From CAZUZS01 sp964624795 (lineage in GTDB: Bacteria; Calditrichota; Calditrichia; RBG-13-44-9): a stretch of DNA of 64,000 nucleotides. The position numbers and the translations under genes are program-made. The stretch's first letter is position 1. Each line of letters opens with the position of its first letter. The notes below the pieces were generated by a model. The model did not search any database. It was not told where the DNA came from and saw only the letters and a program-made list of their open reading frames with translations. The stretch lies in assembly GCA_964624795.1 (NCBI GenBank), contig CAZUZS010000019.1, forward strand, positions 5,138 to 69,137, in the 5' to 3' direction. Shown piece after piece: positions 34,963 to 43,916 of this stretch.

Positions 34963-36435
34963 ATGAGTTTTAATTTACGAAAGTTCTTCAAAAATTTAGG
35001 CTATCTGTTCAGCGTAAACATGTTATCCAGCGCCCTTCTCTTCTTCCAGGGGATTGTTCTGGTGAGGTACCTGGGCACTGAGAACTACGGTGTGTGGAGC
35101 CTGGCCCGTTCGCTGCCGGGCATGTTGTTTGTACTTGCCGACCTAGGCTTAAACAGCCTCATCTTGCGCGAAATTGCCCACCAGCCCTCTCGCCAGAGGA
35201 CCGAGCATTTTTTTAGCAATGCACTGGTCATGAAAATTTATCTCTCGGCCGCATTTGTTCTGGTGCTGGCCGGCGTTCTGACAGTCTTCGACTACTCCCG
35301 GCAGGTGGCGGTGCTGGTCATGCTGTCCGCCATATCTTACATTGTAGTCACTTTCGCCGAAATCGTGATCGTTCTTTTCAAGGCGCGAGAAGATTTTAAA
35401 TGGCAGGCGATCTACACTTTTGTTCAGACCGCCGGTATTTTTATCATCGTTATTTTGAATGTGTTTTTTAAGTCATCCGTATTTGCAATTTTGCTGAGCA
35501 TCGCGATCTTTCAAGCCATTCTGTTCCTTGTCTTTATGATATTGGCTGTCCGGCTTTTCAAATTCAATTTGCAGGACCTCATGCCCTTTTCCCAGCAGCT
35601 TGCCCTCTTGAAAAAGGCGATTCCGTTTGCTCTCATCGGAATTATGTCAAACTTTTTCTATGAAGTCGATACAGTCATGCTTTCCAAAATGGCCCATTAC
35701 AGCGATGTGGGAATTTTCAACGCGGCCAACCGGCTTATTCATGCTCTCATCATGTTCCCGCTATTTTTTGGCCAGGTGCTGTTTCCTTCTCTTTCTTACA
35801 TGTACAAGAATGATTTCAGGAAATTTGTCGACGTAGTGCTCAGCTTCGAGAAATACATCATAATATTGATGCTCCCCTTTTGTGTCCTGTTTTACCGCTT
35901 TGCGGATGTTGTCATTTTGGCGCTATTTGGAGATAAATATGCCGCGGCAATTGCACCGCTGAAGATTTTGAGCTTCGCACTTCTTTTTTATTTCCTGGCT
36001 GTCTCGTTTACGGTCGCGCTGAACGCCGGGCACCTTGAAAAAAAGGTCGCATTAATTTTGAGCATCGCGGCGACGGTAAAGATTATATTGAATTTTATCC
36101 TGATTCCACGCTTCACCTTCATTGGCGCCAGTATCTCGGCGGTCGCAGGAGAAATGATACGTTCCGGCGGTGCAATCCTGTTTTTTTCCGTATTTTTAAA
36201 ATACCGTTTAAAGTGGATCAGCTTGTGGCGGGTTTCGTTGGTGCTTCTGCCGCTTTTGGTGTTTCTTTTCAGATTTCACGGCATTCCCGGCTACTTGCTG
36301 TACCTGCTCTCCCTCGTCGTCTATGTTCTTCTCCTGTTCAAAGCAGGTTTGATCTCAATCTGGGAAATCAAGCTTGCCTGGCAGCGTTTCCTCACAAGCG
36401 AAGAAGCGGTTTTGCAGCCGGGTGATCTTCCATGA
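34963..36435 (+). CDS. Wzx-type oligosaccharide flippase
   Basis: 490 residues with about 12-14 membrane helices. The N-terminal FQGIVLVRYLGTENYGVWSLA and a later YEVDTVMLSKMAHYSDVGIF are typical of MATE-like polysaccharide transporters. It moves the undecaprenyl-linked repeat across the inner membrane. It ends with a short polar tail; its stop overlaps the next glycosyltransferase in an ATGA. The spacer before it (102 bases) has no clear promoter. Confidence 0.92.
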   Translation: MSFNLRKFFKNLGYLFSVNMLSSALLFFQGIVLVRYLGTENYGVWSLARSLPGMLFVLADLGLNSLILREIAHQPSRQRTEHFFSNALVMKIYLSAAFVLVLAGVLTVFDYSRQVAVLVMLSAISYIVVTFAEIVIVLFKAREDFKWQAIYTFVQTAGIFIIVILNVFFKSSVFAILLSIAIFQAILFLVFMILAVRLFKFNLQDLMPFSQQLALLKKAIPFALIGIMSNFFYEVDTVMLSKMAHYSDVGIFNAANRLIHALIMFPLFFGQVLFPSLSYMYKNDFRKFVDVVLSFEKYIIILMLPFCVLFYRFADVVILALFGDKYAAAIAPLKILSFALLFYFLAVSFTVALNAGHLEKKVALILSIAATVKIILNFILIPRFTFIGASISAVAGEMIRSGGAILFFSVFLKYRLKWISLWRVSLVLLPLLVFLFRFHGIPGYLLYLLSLVVYVLLLFKAGLISIWEIKLAWQRFLTSEEAVLQPGDLP

Positions 36436-37706
36436 GAGAAGCGCCTCTTCGCCTCCTGCTAGTTACCCACCGCTTTCCTGAATCGGGCGGACGACGGCCG
36501 GAAAAATTGGCAAAATATTTTCCTCAGTTCAACGTGTACCCGGTCGTCCTTACTTCCCGGCAGTTGGACGAAACCGCCCGGCAGGTGCTGGAACATGAAT
36601 TTCCCACCGATCTTCCCGTTTTCCGCACGCCTTGCCTTCAACGGGATCCGTTCAAAATTCTCCGCAAAATTGGCTTTCCGGATAAATGGGGAGACTGGCT
36701 GAACCGTTTTTTTCTTTTCCCAGACATTTATGCCAGTTGGGTATTCGGCGCGGTAGTGGCCGGTCTTAAGCTTCTGCGTCGCCGGAATATCGATGTCATT
36801 CTCACCACCTCGCCACCGGAGAGTGTCCACCTGGTGGGCTACCTGCTTCACCGCCTCACCGGGGTTCCGTGGGTTGCTGATTTTCGCGATCTCTGGACGC
36901 CTAAGGAAATAAATTTCCGTCCGGCAACGCTCTTTCACCGCTGGCTGGCGCTACGCCTGGAAAAAATGATTTTTAACATGAGCAGCCGGGTAATTGCCAA
37001 TACGCCCACCAACGCAGCGATTTATACCCGGGATCTCGGCGTCCCGAAAGAGAAGATCAGCGTGATCACAAACGGATTTGATCCGCTGGACAACCCGATA
37101 AACGGGCAGCCGCCACAGACCGACCCGCAAAAGTTGTCTTTCGGCTACCTGGGGTACCTTGACAAAGACGGCTTTCCCTGCTGGGAGATTCTTGAAATAT
37201 TTGCCAAGTTTCGTGAGGAGGGGATTCCAGTGGAGCTGCATGTCACCGGCTACATCTCGAATTCTGCACTGGAGCGGATTCGCAGGTCAGGCTATGACAG
37301 GTTTATTCAATACACTTTGCAGATGCCCAATTTTCGGGCAGTACCGGACATTCAACAGAAAAGCGATTTGCTGCTCCTGCTGCTTTACGAAACGGACTAC
37401 AGCAACGCGATTGTACCACTTAAATTGTACAGCTATTTAACCATGAATCGGAAAGTCCTGGCGATAGCGCCCGAAAAAGGCGAAGCACAGCGGATTCTCA
37501 GCGGCACCGGTTTGGGAGAAGTTTTTTCAATTGAAAACCGGGGGAAAATTGTTAATTTTATCCGAAGTGCCTATCGGGAGAAACAGAAAACCGGGCAGAT
37601 TGCGATAAACCCGGACCCGGACGAATTACAAAAATATAATATCGTTCATCTGACGGAACGACTATCACAGATCATAAAAGTACTCGCCCATGAAGGAAAA
37701 AATTAG
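36432..37706 (+). CDS. GT4-type glycosyltransferase
   Basis: 424 residues in a GT-B fold. The N-terminus is LLLVTHRFPESGGRRPEKLA, with DVILTTSPPESVHLVGYLL and VPWVADFRDLWTP in the first domain, and nucleotide-sugar binding in the second (ISVITNGFDPLDN and later AIVPLKLYSYLTMNRKVLAI). The overall pattern is that of cytosolic glycosyltransferases found in capsule clusters. Overlaps both neighbours (4 bases with the flippase, 17 with the next gene), which supports one operon. Confidence 0.9.
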   Translation: MREAPLRLLLVTHRFPESGGRRPEKLAKYFPQFNVYPVVLTSRQLDETARQVLEHEFPTDLPVFRTPCLQRDPFKILRKIGFPDKWGDWLNRFFLFPDIYASWVFGAVVAGLKLLRRRNIDVILTTSPPESVHLVGYLLHRLTGVPWVADFRDLWTPKEINFRPATLFHRWLALRLEKMIFNMSSRVIANTPTNAAIYTRDLGVPKEKISVITNGFDPLDNPINGQPPQTDPQKLSFGYLGYLDKDGFPCWEILEIFAKFREEGIPVELHVTGYISNSALERIRRSGYDRFIQYTLQMPNFRAVPDIQQKSDLLLLLLYETDYSNAIVPLKLYSYLTMNRKVLAIAPEKGEAQRILSGTGLGEVFSIENRGKIVNFIRSAYREKQKTGQIAINPDPDELQKYNIVHLTERLSQIIKVLAHEGKN

Positions 37707-38811
37707 AGTCCTCCACATTCGCTCTGCGATTGGAAATGGTGGCGGTCCGGAGAAGACCATCCTCAATTCGCCGCGCTATATTGATGGCAATCGTTATGAA
37801 ATGGCGATAATTTACCTGAAGAAAAAGGTTGATCCGGCATTCCGAATCGATAAAAAAGCAGAAGAAGTAGGCGTGCAGGATTTTCATGTAATCGAAGAGG
37901 GTAGCCATTTCGATCGCCGCGCCATGCGGGAGCTGAAAGATTTTATCGAAAAACGGAATGTGAACATTCTTCACACCCACGATTACAAAACTGATTGGTG
38001 GGGATGGCTGGTGCGCCGGCATTTCCCTAGCCTGAAACTGGTAACCACCGTTCACGGCTGGACGGTGATGAACACCCGAAAGGAGCGCATTTTTTATCAA
38101 CTCGGCAAGCTTCCTCTTTATTTTTTCGACCGGATAATTGCGGTAAACCGCGAGATTGTCGATGCGCTTGGACGGATTGGAATTCCCGCTGGAAAAATGG
38201 TGGAAATCCGCAACGCAATTGAAACACAGGTTTTTGACCGGGAATCGCCTGCTTCCGGCAAAAGCGACGGATTGGTGGTTGGCTATATCGGGCGGTTAAG
38301 CCGCGAAAAGCGGGTGGAAGACCTGATCCGGGCGATGGGGCAGTTGGGCGCAAACGGCGGGATCAGGAAGTTGCTGATCGCCGGCGAAGGGCCATCCAGG
38401 GAAAGCTTACAGGAATTAACCATCGAACTTGAACTGCAGGACAAAATTGAATTTCTCGGCTACACCGATTCACGAAGTTTTTTTAACCGGGTGGACATAT
38501 TTGTGAACCCATCGTTGAAGGAAGGGCTGCCCAACACCATGCTGGAAGCCATGTCGATGAGGAGCGCGGTCGTTGCCACAGCAGTAGGCGGGGTAGGCGA
38601 ACTACTGGTTCATGGCGAAACCGGCTTGGTGATACCGACTGAAAATCCGGAGGCAATTTGTGGGGCATTAAAATTGCTGGCAGAAAATTGCAGCAAGCGG
38701 GTGAAAATGGTTGAAAATGCCCGCGAATCGATTTGCAGGGAGTACGATTTTATGGCAAGGATGAAGAAAATTGAGGATATCTACAGTGCGGTAGTCGATA
38801 ACAGTTCTTAA
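37690..38811 (+). CDS. GT4-type glycosyltransferase
   Basis: 373 residues. RSAIGNGGGPEKTILNSPRY is the N-terminal glycine loop, ILHTHDYKTDWWGWL follows, then VVGYIGRLSREKRVEDLI and VDIFVNPSLKEGLPNTMLEA with the conserved E-x7-E pattern of retaining GT4 enzymes. It ends in a helical tail crossing back to the first domain. It adds another residue to the repeat unit. It is the last sugar-transfer gene of the cluster; the beta-helix lipoprotein follows after 35 bases. Confidence 0.93.
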   Translation: MKEKIRVLHIRSAIGNGGGPEKTILNSPRYIDGNRYEMAIIYLKKKVDPAFRIDKKAEEVGVQDFHVIEEGSHFDRRAMRELKDFIEKRNVNILHTHDYKTDWWGWLVRRHFPSLKLVTTVHGWTVMNTRKERIFYQLGKLPLYFFDRIIAVNREIVDALGRIGIPAGKMVEIRNAIETQVFDRESPASGKSDGLVVGYIGRLSREKRVEDLIRAMGQLGANGGIRKLLIAGEGPSRESLQELTIELELQDKIEFLGYTDSRSFFNRVDIFVNPSLKEGLPNTMLEAMSMRSAVVATAVGGVGELLVHGETGLVIPTENPEAICGALKLLAENCSKRVKMVENARESICREYDFMARMKKIEDIYSAVVDNSS

Positions 38812-38846
38812 TGCGTTCTCGATTTGTCCGTATTTGAGGTCGTTGA

Positions 38847-40226
38847 ATGAAAGATCGCAAAGAGGTGCCAGTGCTATATTCATTGCTCGTGATCAGTCTG
38901 CTTAATATGATATTTGGCTGTCATAATAGCATCGATCCGGTGGAGAAGAGTGCCAGGTATTATTTTGTTTCCACCACCGGCTCCGATAAAAATCCCGGTT
39001 CCGAGACCAAACCGTTTCGGACTATTCAGAAGGCGGCTTCGGTTGTTTTGCCCGGAGACACCGTTTGGATTCGCGGCGGAGAATATAAGGAAATTGTTAC
39101 AATAACACGTGGCGGCCAAAAGGGAAAAACAGTTGAATTCAGGAATTACGGTGATGAAGAAGTCATCATTGACGGTGGCGACCGGCATGTTCCGGAATGG
39201 AACGGACTGTTAAATGTGAAGGGCGCCAGCTATGTGAATATAAGCGGAATTAATGTTCGCAATAGCGGTGAAAGGGGAATATGGTTGACCGCGGATGCGG
39301 TCAATTCTCACATAAGTTTAGGCGATTGCAGGGTGAAAAACACGGCAAAATCCGCGTTCGCTGTCGAACAGGTGAACGGATGCCAGTTGATAAACTGCGA
39401 AGCGACCGCTGCGGGTGATGGGTACCCCGGCTTTTACCTTTTCGACAACAAGGAGGTAGTGTTAGAAAACTGCGTTTCGCATAACAATGGCGGGAACGGA
39501 GGTGGGCTTGCGCAGGGATTCGTCTTTTACGGCGGCTCCAATTATGAAGTCCGCAGGTGTTCAGCTTTTGAAAACAGCCGGGACGGATTTGATACCGGCG
39601 GTGGTACGGTAGGGACACAGGATATTCAATTCACTGACTGCAGTTCCTACCGGAATGGAGAAGATGGATTCGGACTTAATTCCTATGCCCGAAATGCCAT
39701 TTATCGTCGCTGCCTGATCTACGATAACGATGGCAGCGGTTTCAATATTTATGAAGGTGCTTCGCAGGTTGAAATTGATAATTGCACCATTGTTGGTTGT
39801 GCGCATTATTTCTGGATAGACGGTTCCGATGACCCGTCACAGGGAGTGGAAAATGTCCGGGTAAGGAACTGCATCGGGTACGGTGTCCAAAACCGGGGAA
39901 TTATTACCATCGCTCCGTTCAACGGAATCAGTTTTGATTACAATTGCTGGTCAGGAGTTTACAGCGGCTACGGCGCTTTTTGTCTCTGGAATATGGGACC
40001 GGGCGAAATCCCGCTTATTTATGACGATATTGGAAGCAACCGGTCCTGGTCTCTGCAATTGGGGCAGGGGCAGCATTCCTTCGCGGGCGATCCCGGATTT
40101 GTCAATCTGTCCGGCAATGACTATCATCTGCGGTCCGATTCTCCCTGCATCGACAAGGGGCTAAATGTCGGGCTTCCATTTAGCGGCGCTGCGCCGGATA
40201 TGGGGGCTTTTGAATACAGCCCCTGA
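38847..40226 (+). CDS. Right-handed beta-helix lipoprotein
   Basis: 459 residues. A signal helix with lipobox NMIFGC near residue 27 is followed by FVSTTGSDKNPGSETKPFRTIQKAASVVLPGDTV (in two parts), the opening typical of DUF1565/pectate-lyase-like parallel beta-helices. About ten right-handed helix turns with asparagine, cysteine and glycine ladders follow, and it closes with DSPCIDKG and PDMGAFEYSP. The set of folds suggests binding, cleaving or epimerising the exported polysaccharide at the cell surface. Catalytic residues cannot be assigned. It is the last gene before the cluster terminator. Confidence 0.85.
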   Translation: MKDRKEVPVLYSLLVISLLNMIFGCHNSIDPVEKSARYYFVSTTGSDKNPGSETKPFRTIQKAASVVLPGDTVWIRGGEYKEIVTITRGGQKGKTVEFRNYGDEEVIIDGGDRHVPEWNGLLNVKGASYVNISGINVRNSGERGIWLTADAVNSHISLGDCRVKNTAKSAFAVEQVNGCQLINCEATAAGDGYPGFYLFDNKEVVLENCVSHNNGGNGGGLAQGFVFYGGSNYEVRRCSAFENSRDGFDTGGGTVGTQDIQFTDCSSYRNGEDGFGLNSYARNAIYRRCLIYDNDGSGFNIYEGASQVEIDNCTIVGCAHYFWIDGSDDPSQGVENVRVRNCIGYGVQNRGIITIAPFNGISFDYNCWSGVYSGYGAFCLWNMGPGEIPLIYDDIGSNRSWSLQLGQGQHSFAGDPGFVNLSGNDYHLRSDSPCIDKGLNVGLPFSGAAPDMGAFEYSP

Positions 40227-40287
40227 ACAGGATTTTCAAAATTGCCAAATGGCTATTTGGAAGGCCATTTTATATAAAACTCGAATG

Positions 40288-40320
40288 ACGCCCGTTTTGG
40301 AAAAGACGGGCGTTTATTAA
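40288..40320 (+). terminator. Intrinsic terminator at the end of the exopolysaccharide cluster
   Basis: ACGCCCGT at 40288-40295 pairs perfectly with ACGGGCGT at 40306-40313 around a ten-base A/T-rich loop, followed by TTATTAA. It lies 62 bases after the beta-helix stop. The T-run is short. Confidence 0.65.
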
Positions 40321-40498
40321 TGGCAAAAACTCTCATCCCGGAAGGCTTACCGAAACGCGATTCCACAGGTCTTTTGCTAATTTTTCCTTTTCCGCATTCT
40401 TAGCAAAAATGTGCTTACCCCCTCGTTCACTGTTTTCGAGAAATAGGTATCGCAATTACCAATTGATCCCTTCGTTTGCAATATCAAGCCTATTCCCT

Positions 40499-41047
40499 TT
40501 AAAACGTCTCCCGCACTATCTGCTCAAAAACGGAAACCGTTGGCTGATCGTAAACACAAATCCGCACTTCCTTCAACGATCCCTGCAGGTGGTTCCGCAA
40601 GTAATCTCTCGTTGTTTGTAAAATAATTTCCGCGCAACGATCTTTGGGAAATCCGAAAATTCCGGAGCTGATTGCCGGCATGGAAACAGATTGAAAATTG
40701 TTTTCCTCGGCCAACCGGAGGCTGTTTTCGACAGCACTCCGTAGCTTATTTTCCTCGTCGCCTTCCCCCCAGCGTGGCCCCACCGTGTGAATGACATGCT
40801 TTGCCGGCAGCTTGCCGCCGCCTGTTATTGCTGCTTGTCCCACCGGCACAAAACCAATCTCATTGCTTTCCCGTTGGATTTCAGGACCGCCATTTCGTGA
40901 GATTGCACCTGCTACACCACCGCCATGCTGCAGGTGCGAATTAGCTGCATTTACAATGGCGTCAACCCTTTCCTCTGTAATATTCCCCCTGATTAGTTTT
41001 ATTCTTTTCTCTTCACCTATTTCCAATTCCCAAATCTCCCGGTTCAT
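40499..41047 (-). CDS. Macro-domain ADP-ribose hydrolase (YmdB-like)
   Basis: 182 residues from the start at 41047. RVDAIVNAANSHLQHGGGVAGA is the ADP-ribose loop (shown here in family form), with HVIHTVGPRW and SMPAISSGIFGFPKD completing the pocket. Such enzymes remove ADP-ribose from proteins or deacetylate O-acetyl-ADP-ribose. The longer frame to 41128 is rejected because TAAGGAGG lies at ideal distance before 41047 and a strong promoter occupies 41077-41107. It stands alone on the minus strand. Confidence 0.93.
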   Translation of the reverse strand: MNREIWELEIGEEKRIKLIRGNITEERVDAIVNAANSHLQHGGGVAGAISRNGGPEIQRESNEIGFVPVGQAAITGGGKLPAKHVIHTVGPRWGEGDEENKLRSAVENSLRLAEENNFQSVSMPAISSGIFGFPKDRCAEIILQTTRDYLRNHLQGSLKEVRICVYDQPTVSVFEQIVRETF

Positions 41048-41076
41048 CCGGATTTCCTCCTTAATGATTCTACATT

Positions 41077-41107
41077 CAAATATAGAAGGGGCCCGCATGA
41101 TTGTCAA
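41077..41107 (-). promoter_or_regulatory. Macro-domain gene promoter, TTGACA-N17-TATATTTG
   Basis: On the minus strand TTGACA (41107-41102), a 17-base spacer and TATATTTG (41084-41077) lie 30 bases before the start codon. It is the same arrangement as at rpsT and tRNA-fMet. Confidence 0.82.
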
Positions 41108-41317
41108 TCTTCGCGAAGGGCGATTCAATTATTTTTTAAGAATATTGAAGATTGGATTTCAAATGATTAAAATTACGTGTGCCGCTTTTGATGAATCTTG
41201 CTGTAAAAAATCGAATGTTTTTGAATAGCAATGATGAAGGATTTTTAAGACTTCGGGAAAAACGTTACGTATGCCAGGCAAAACCCTTATCCAAACTATA
41301 ATTCGAGGACTTGAAAA

Positions 41318-41809
41318 ATGAGAAATTCCATGAAGCAGATTCAGGATTTCCTGGCCCTGAAGCGAATCGTCGTGATTGGAGTGTCGCGCGATCCGCAGAA
41401 ATTTTCAAGAAAGCTTTTTCAGGAATTTGTCGGGCGTGGATACCAGGCAATCGGCGTAAATCCCTCGATGACTGACGTGGACGGATTCGCCTGCTATTCT
41501 TCCCTTGAGGAAGTGATTCCGCCGGTGGAGGGAGCGCTGATCCTGACTGCGCCACCAATTACGGATGAAACGGTTCGATCTTGCGTAAATTCAGATATCC
41601 GGCACCTGTGGATTTATAACAGAAAAGGATTTGATATGCTGGACGGCGGCACATTGGAGTTGTGCCGGCAGGCGGATGTCTCGTTGATTGCCGGCCTTTG
41701 TCCATACATGTTTCTCCCCGAAACCCAATTCGTTCATCAGCTTCATGGCTGGATTCTGAAATTGACCGGCGGCTATCCGAAGGCCTCAAACCACCAACGG
41801 AAAAACTGA
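41318..41809 (+). CDS. CoA-binding-domain protein (YccU-like)
   Basis: 163 residues, a single Rossmann CoA-binding domain: IVVIGVSRDPQKFSRKLFQE, YQAIGVNPSMTDVDGFACY, ALILTAPPITDETVRSCV and DIRHLWIYNRKG. This is the stand-alone family related to the N-terminal domain of succinyl-CoA synthetase; ligand and role are not established. GAGGA precedes the ATG at good distance. The C-terminal FVHQLHGWILKLTGGYPKA is conserved in the family, as far as I recall. The P-loop-like gene begins 38 bases downstream. Confidence 0.83.
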   Translation: MRNSMKQIQDFLALKRIVVIGVSRDPQKFSRKLFQEFVGRGYQAIGVNPSMTDVDGFACYSSLEEVIPPVEGALILTAPPITDETVRSCVNSDIRHLWIYNRKGFDMLDGGTLELCRQADVSLIAGLCPYMFLPETQFVHQLHGWILKLTGGYPKASNHQRKN

Positions 41810-41846
41810 AGAGGAATATTCATCCGGCATAAGGAAAGGACTGAGC

Positions 41847-42476
41847 ATGGGACCAAAACTCTGCCCGAAGATCATACTGGAAGGCACCCGCTTAACGCTG
41901 AAAACCGATATTGCATTTGCTCTTAATGAACATCCCCGGATTGTCGGCCCAAGAAAATACCGCTACCACTCGCCGCTGATTTCAGCGGAATGGTGTGCAT
42001 TCACCAACTTTCCGTGGGGAAGAGGACTCATCAATTTCGAGCCGCAGGAAGAAGCCCTGGCAATGGAAACCTACGGTACCTGGGTTCGACTCTTTGAGTT
42101 GCTGCGTTACTATTCATGGATTGTTGACCGGTTTCATATCTCAACAATTATATATCAGAGACGTGCCTATGGGAAGATTTATGATTTCGGCTGGCTGGAA
42201 GAGCGGCTTGTTGAGTTGGGATTTCACCTGGTGCTGTGCACCCGCAGTGCAGAATCTTTTGATGCGGCCCGCCAGGAACGACTTGCGGTTTCCGGTAATC
42301 CGAAACAGTACGACGATCTGGAAAAATTTATCGACGAGCAGGAGTTCTTCCGACATGTGGTGCGGGAGTCTGCGCTACCAACCTTTGAGGTGGATGTATC
42401 AGATAACAATATCGCGAGAGCCACAAATCGCATTGCAGACTGGTTGACCGAAACAGGCGGGCTGTGGGCAAAATGA
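41847..42476 (+). CDS. Divergent P-loop protein, thymidylate-kinase-like
   Basis: 209 residues. The N-terminal strand and loop, IILEGTRLTLKTDIAFALNE, match the start of nucleoside and nucleotide kinases (a strand, then Gly-x4-Gly-Lys-Thr) except that the second glycine is Leu. WIVDRFHISTIIYQR near residues 91-105 resembles the Asp-Arg-x-x-x-Ser base-binding segment of thymidylate kinases. A region near 125-165 is helical and charged like a lid. I would call it a kinase-fold protein of unknown substrate. AAGGAAAGGA precedes the ATG. No neighbour indicates the pathway. Confidence 0.6.
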   Translation: MGPKLCPKIILEGTRLTLKTDIAFALNEHPRIVGPRKYRYHSPLISAEWCAFTNFPWGRGLINFEPQEEALAMETYGTWVRLFELLRYYSWIVDRFHISTIIYQRRAYGKIYDFGWLEERLVELGFHLVLCTRSAESFDAARQERLAVSGNPKQYDDLEKFIDEQEFFRHVVRESALPTFEVDVSDNNIARATNRIADWLTETGGLWAK

Positions 42477-42703
42477 TCCATGGTTGCAATTGCGAAAATG
42501 ATTGCCGGTTTTCCTGATTTCCCGGCAGAATTATACAGTTATACGGCCTGCCTTGTTTACTGTTTTTCCGAGCGCTCATTTCTTCATCGCTTGAATGACC
42601 CGATATGTGCGGCATTTGCCTCCGGAGCGCCAATGCGGCCTGCCGCTTGACTTCATTGAATTTTCCCGATAAATTTCTTCCACACTCGGAAAAGGGAGCT
42701 GAT

Positions 42704-43837
42704 TTGAATACTCTCCGAAAAACCTTGTTTTACCTGCAAAAAAATCTTCTGCTTACAATTTTTATCTTTATCTTCCTGATCAGCCTTGCCGGCGCCTTTG
42801 TCATCCTGCATATTGAGGCAAAATATAATCCGAACCTCAAATCGTTCGGGCAGGCGCTGTGGTGGGTGCTGGTCAGTATTTCGACTGTCGGCTATGGCGA
42901 TATTGTCCCGTTGACCGCTGCCGGCCGTCTGCTGGGCGTCTTTGTTATTTTTACCGGCGTCATTCTGGTTTCCATGTTCACTGCAACGATTTCATCGATT
43001 TTTGTTGCGCGAAAATTAAAGGAGGAACGGGGATTGAAACAAATAAACGAGAGGGACCACATCATCCTTTGCGGCTGGAATCATACCGCAGAGCAAATCC
43101 TCAGCGTTATTTTTGCCAAACCACAACCGCCCCTGGTCGTAATCATCAACCAATTGCCGGAAGATCAGGTGCAGAACATCATGTTCAAATTTAAAGAGAA
43201 ACCGCTGGAATACGTGCGGGGCGATTTCGCGCAGGAAGAAATTCTTAACCGTGCCAATATCAGCAAGGCCCGGGCGGTTCTTATCGTGCCCGATGCAAGC
43301 ACCGGTTACAATTCGCGCAGCGATGAAAAGACAATTCTCACCGCCTTCTCCGTAAAGGCGATTCAGCCCAAAATAAAAGTGTACGCCCATATTCTGGATC
43401 GGGACAATGAACCTTATCTTAAGAAGGCACAGGTGGAGGATTATATTGTCAGCGATGCTTTTTCAGGAGTTCTGATGGGCGAGATGGTAACCGACCCGGG
43501 CGTGCCACAGTCCATCCAGAACCTGATGCGCAGCGACAATGCCAGCCACCTGGATCGCATCGCGATGCCGCAGGAACTGGTCGGCAAAAAATTTACCGAT
43601 GCGCTTGTATATTTCCGCGCCAAAAATCTGTTGCCTATCGCCATTGTGAAGGAGCAGAAATCGCTTTCTTTCACTCATGTGCTGTCGGAAGATTACTCTT
43701 ACCTGGATGAATTCATCGAGCGCAAATTCCGCGAAGCAGGACGGAGCTTCCGGAAAGGGGAGCACGTCGATGTGCAGCTCAATCCACCGGACGAAACAGT
43801 ACTGGAAAAAGAGAGTTACCTGGTGGTGATAAAATAA
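42704..43837 (+). CDS. Two-helix potassium channel with RCK domain
   Basis: About 378 residues from a TTG at 42704, chosen because GGGAG is spaced five bases before it; the frame is open to 42605 with a poor N-terminus. Two membrane helices flank the pore loop WWVLVSISTVGYGDIVPLT, containing the K+ filter TVGYG. An RCK/TrkA-N domain follows (HIILCGWNHTAEQILSVIF). The C-terminal RCK_C-like part begins AMPQELVGKKFTDALVYFRA and holds an insertion of about 40 residues before LNPPDETVLEKESYLVVI. It lets K+ through the inner membrane under nucleotide or ion control. Diadenylate cyclase at 62966 could supply c-di-AMP, a known RCK_C ligand in other bacteria. Confidence 0.9.
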   Translation: MNTLRKTLFYLQKNLLLTIFIFIFLISLAGAFVILHIEAKYNPNLKSFGQALWWVLVSISTVGYGDIVPLTAAGRLLGVFVIFTGVILVSMFTATISSIFVARKLKEERGLKQINERDHIILCGWNHTAEQILSVIFAKPQPPLVVIINQLPEDQVQNIMFKFKEKPLEYVRGDFAQEEILNRANISKARAVLIVPDASTGYNSRSDEKTILTAFSVKAIQPKIKVYAHILDRDNEPYLKKAQVEDYIVSDAFSGVLMGEMVTDPGVPQSIQNLMRSDNASHLDRIAMPQELVGKKFTDALVYFRAKNLLPIAIVKEQKSLSFTHVLSEDYSYLDEFIERKFREAGRSFRKGEHVDVQLNPPDETVLEKESYLVVIK

Positions 43838-43843
43838 AATTTC

Positions 43844-43875
43844 TACCACGGAGATGCGCGGAAAAGCACGGAATT
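43844..43875 (+). repeat. Left inverted repeat flanking the GxxExxY gene
   Basis: TACCACGGAG at 43844-43853 followed by GCGCGG and CACGGAATT. It mirrors the element at 44421-44452 on the other side of the GxxExxY gene. The repeat core is built of CACGGA units. Confidence 0.6.
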
Positions 43876-43916
43876 AATGAATTTTTTTTAATACAATTTT
43901 TTCTGTCGGGGACAAG

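Noticed and set aside
43016..43390. Antisense open frame within the K+ channel gene
   Set aside because: Shadow of the RCK domain coding sequence; no ribosome site or family.
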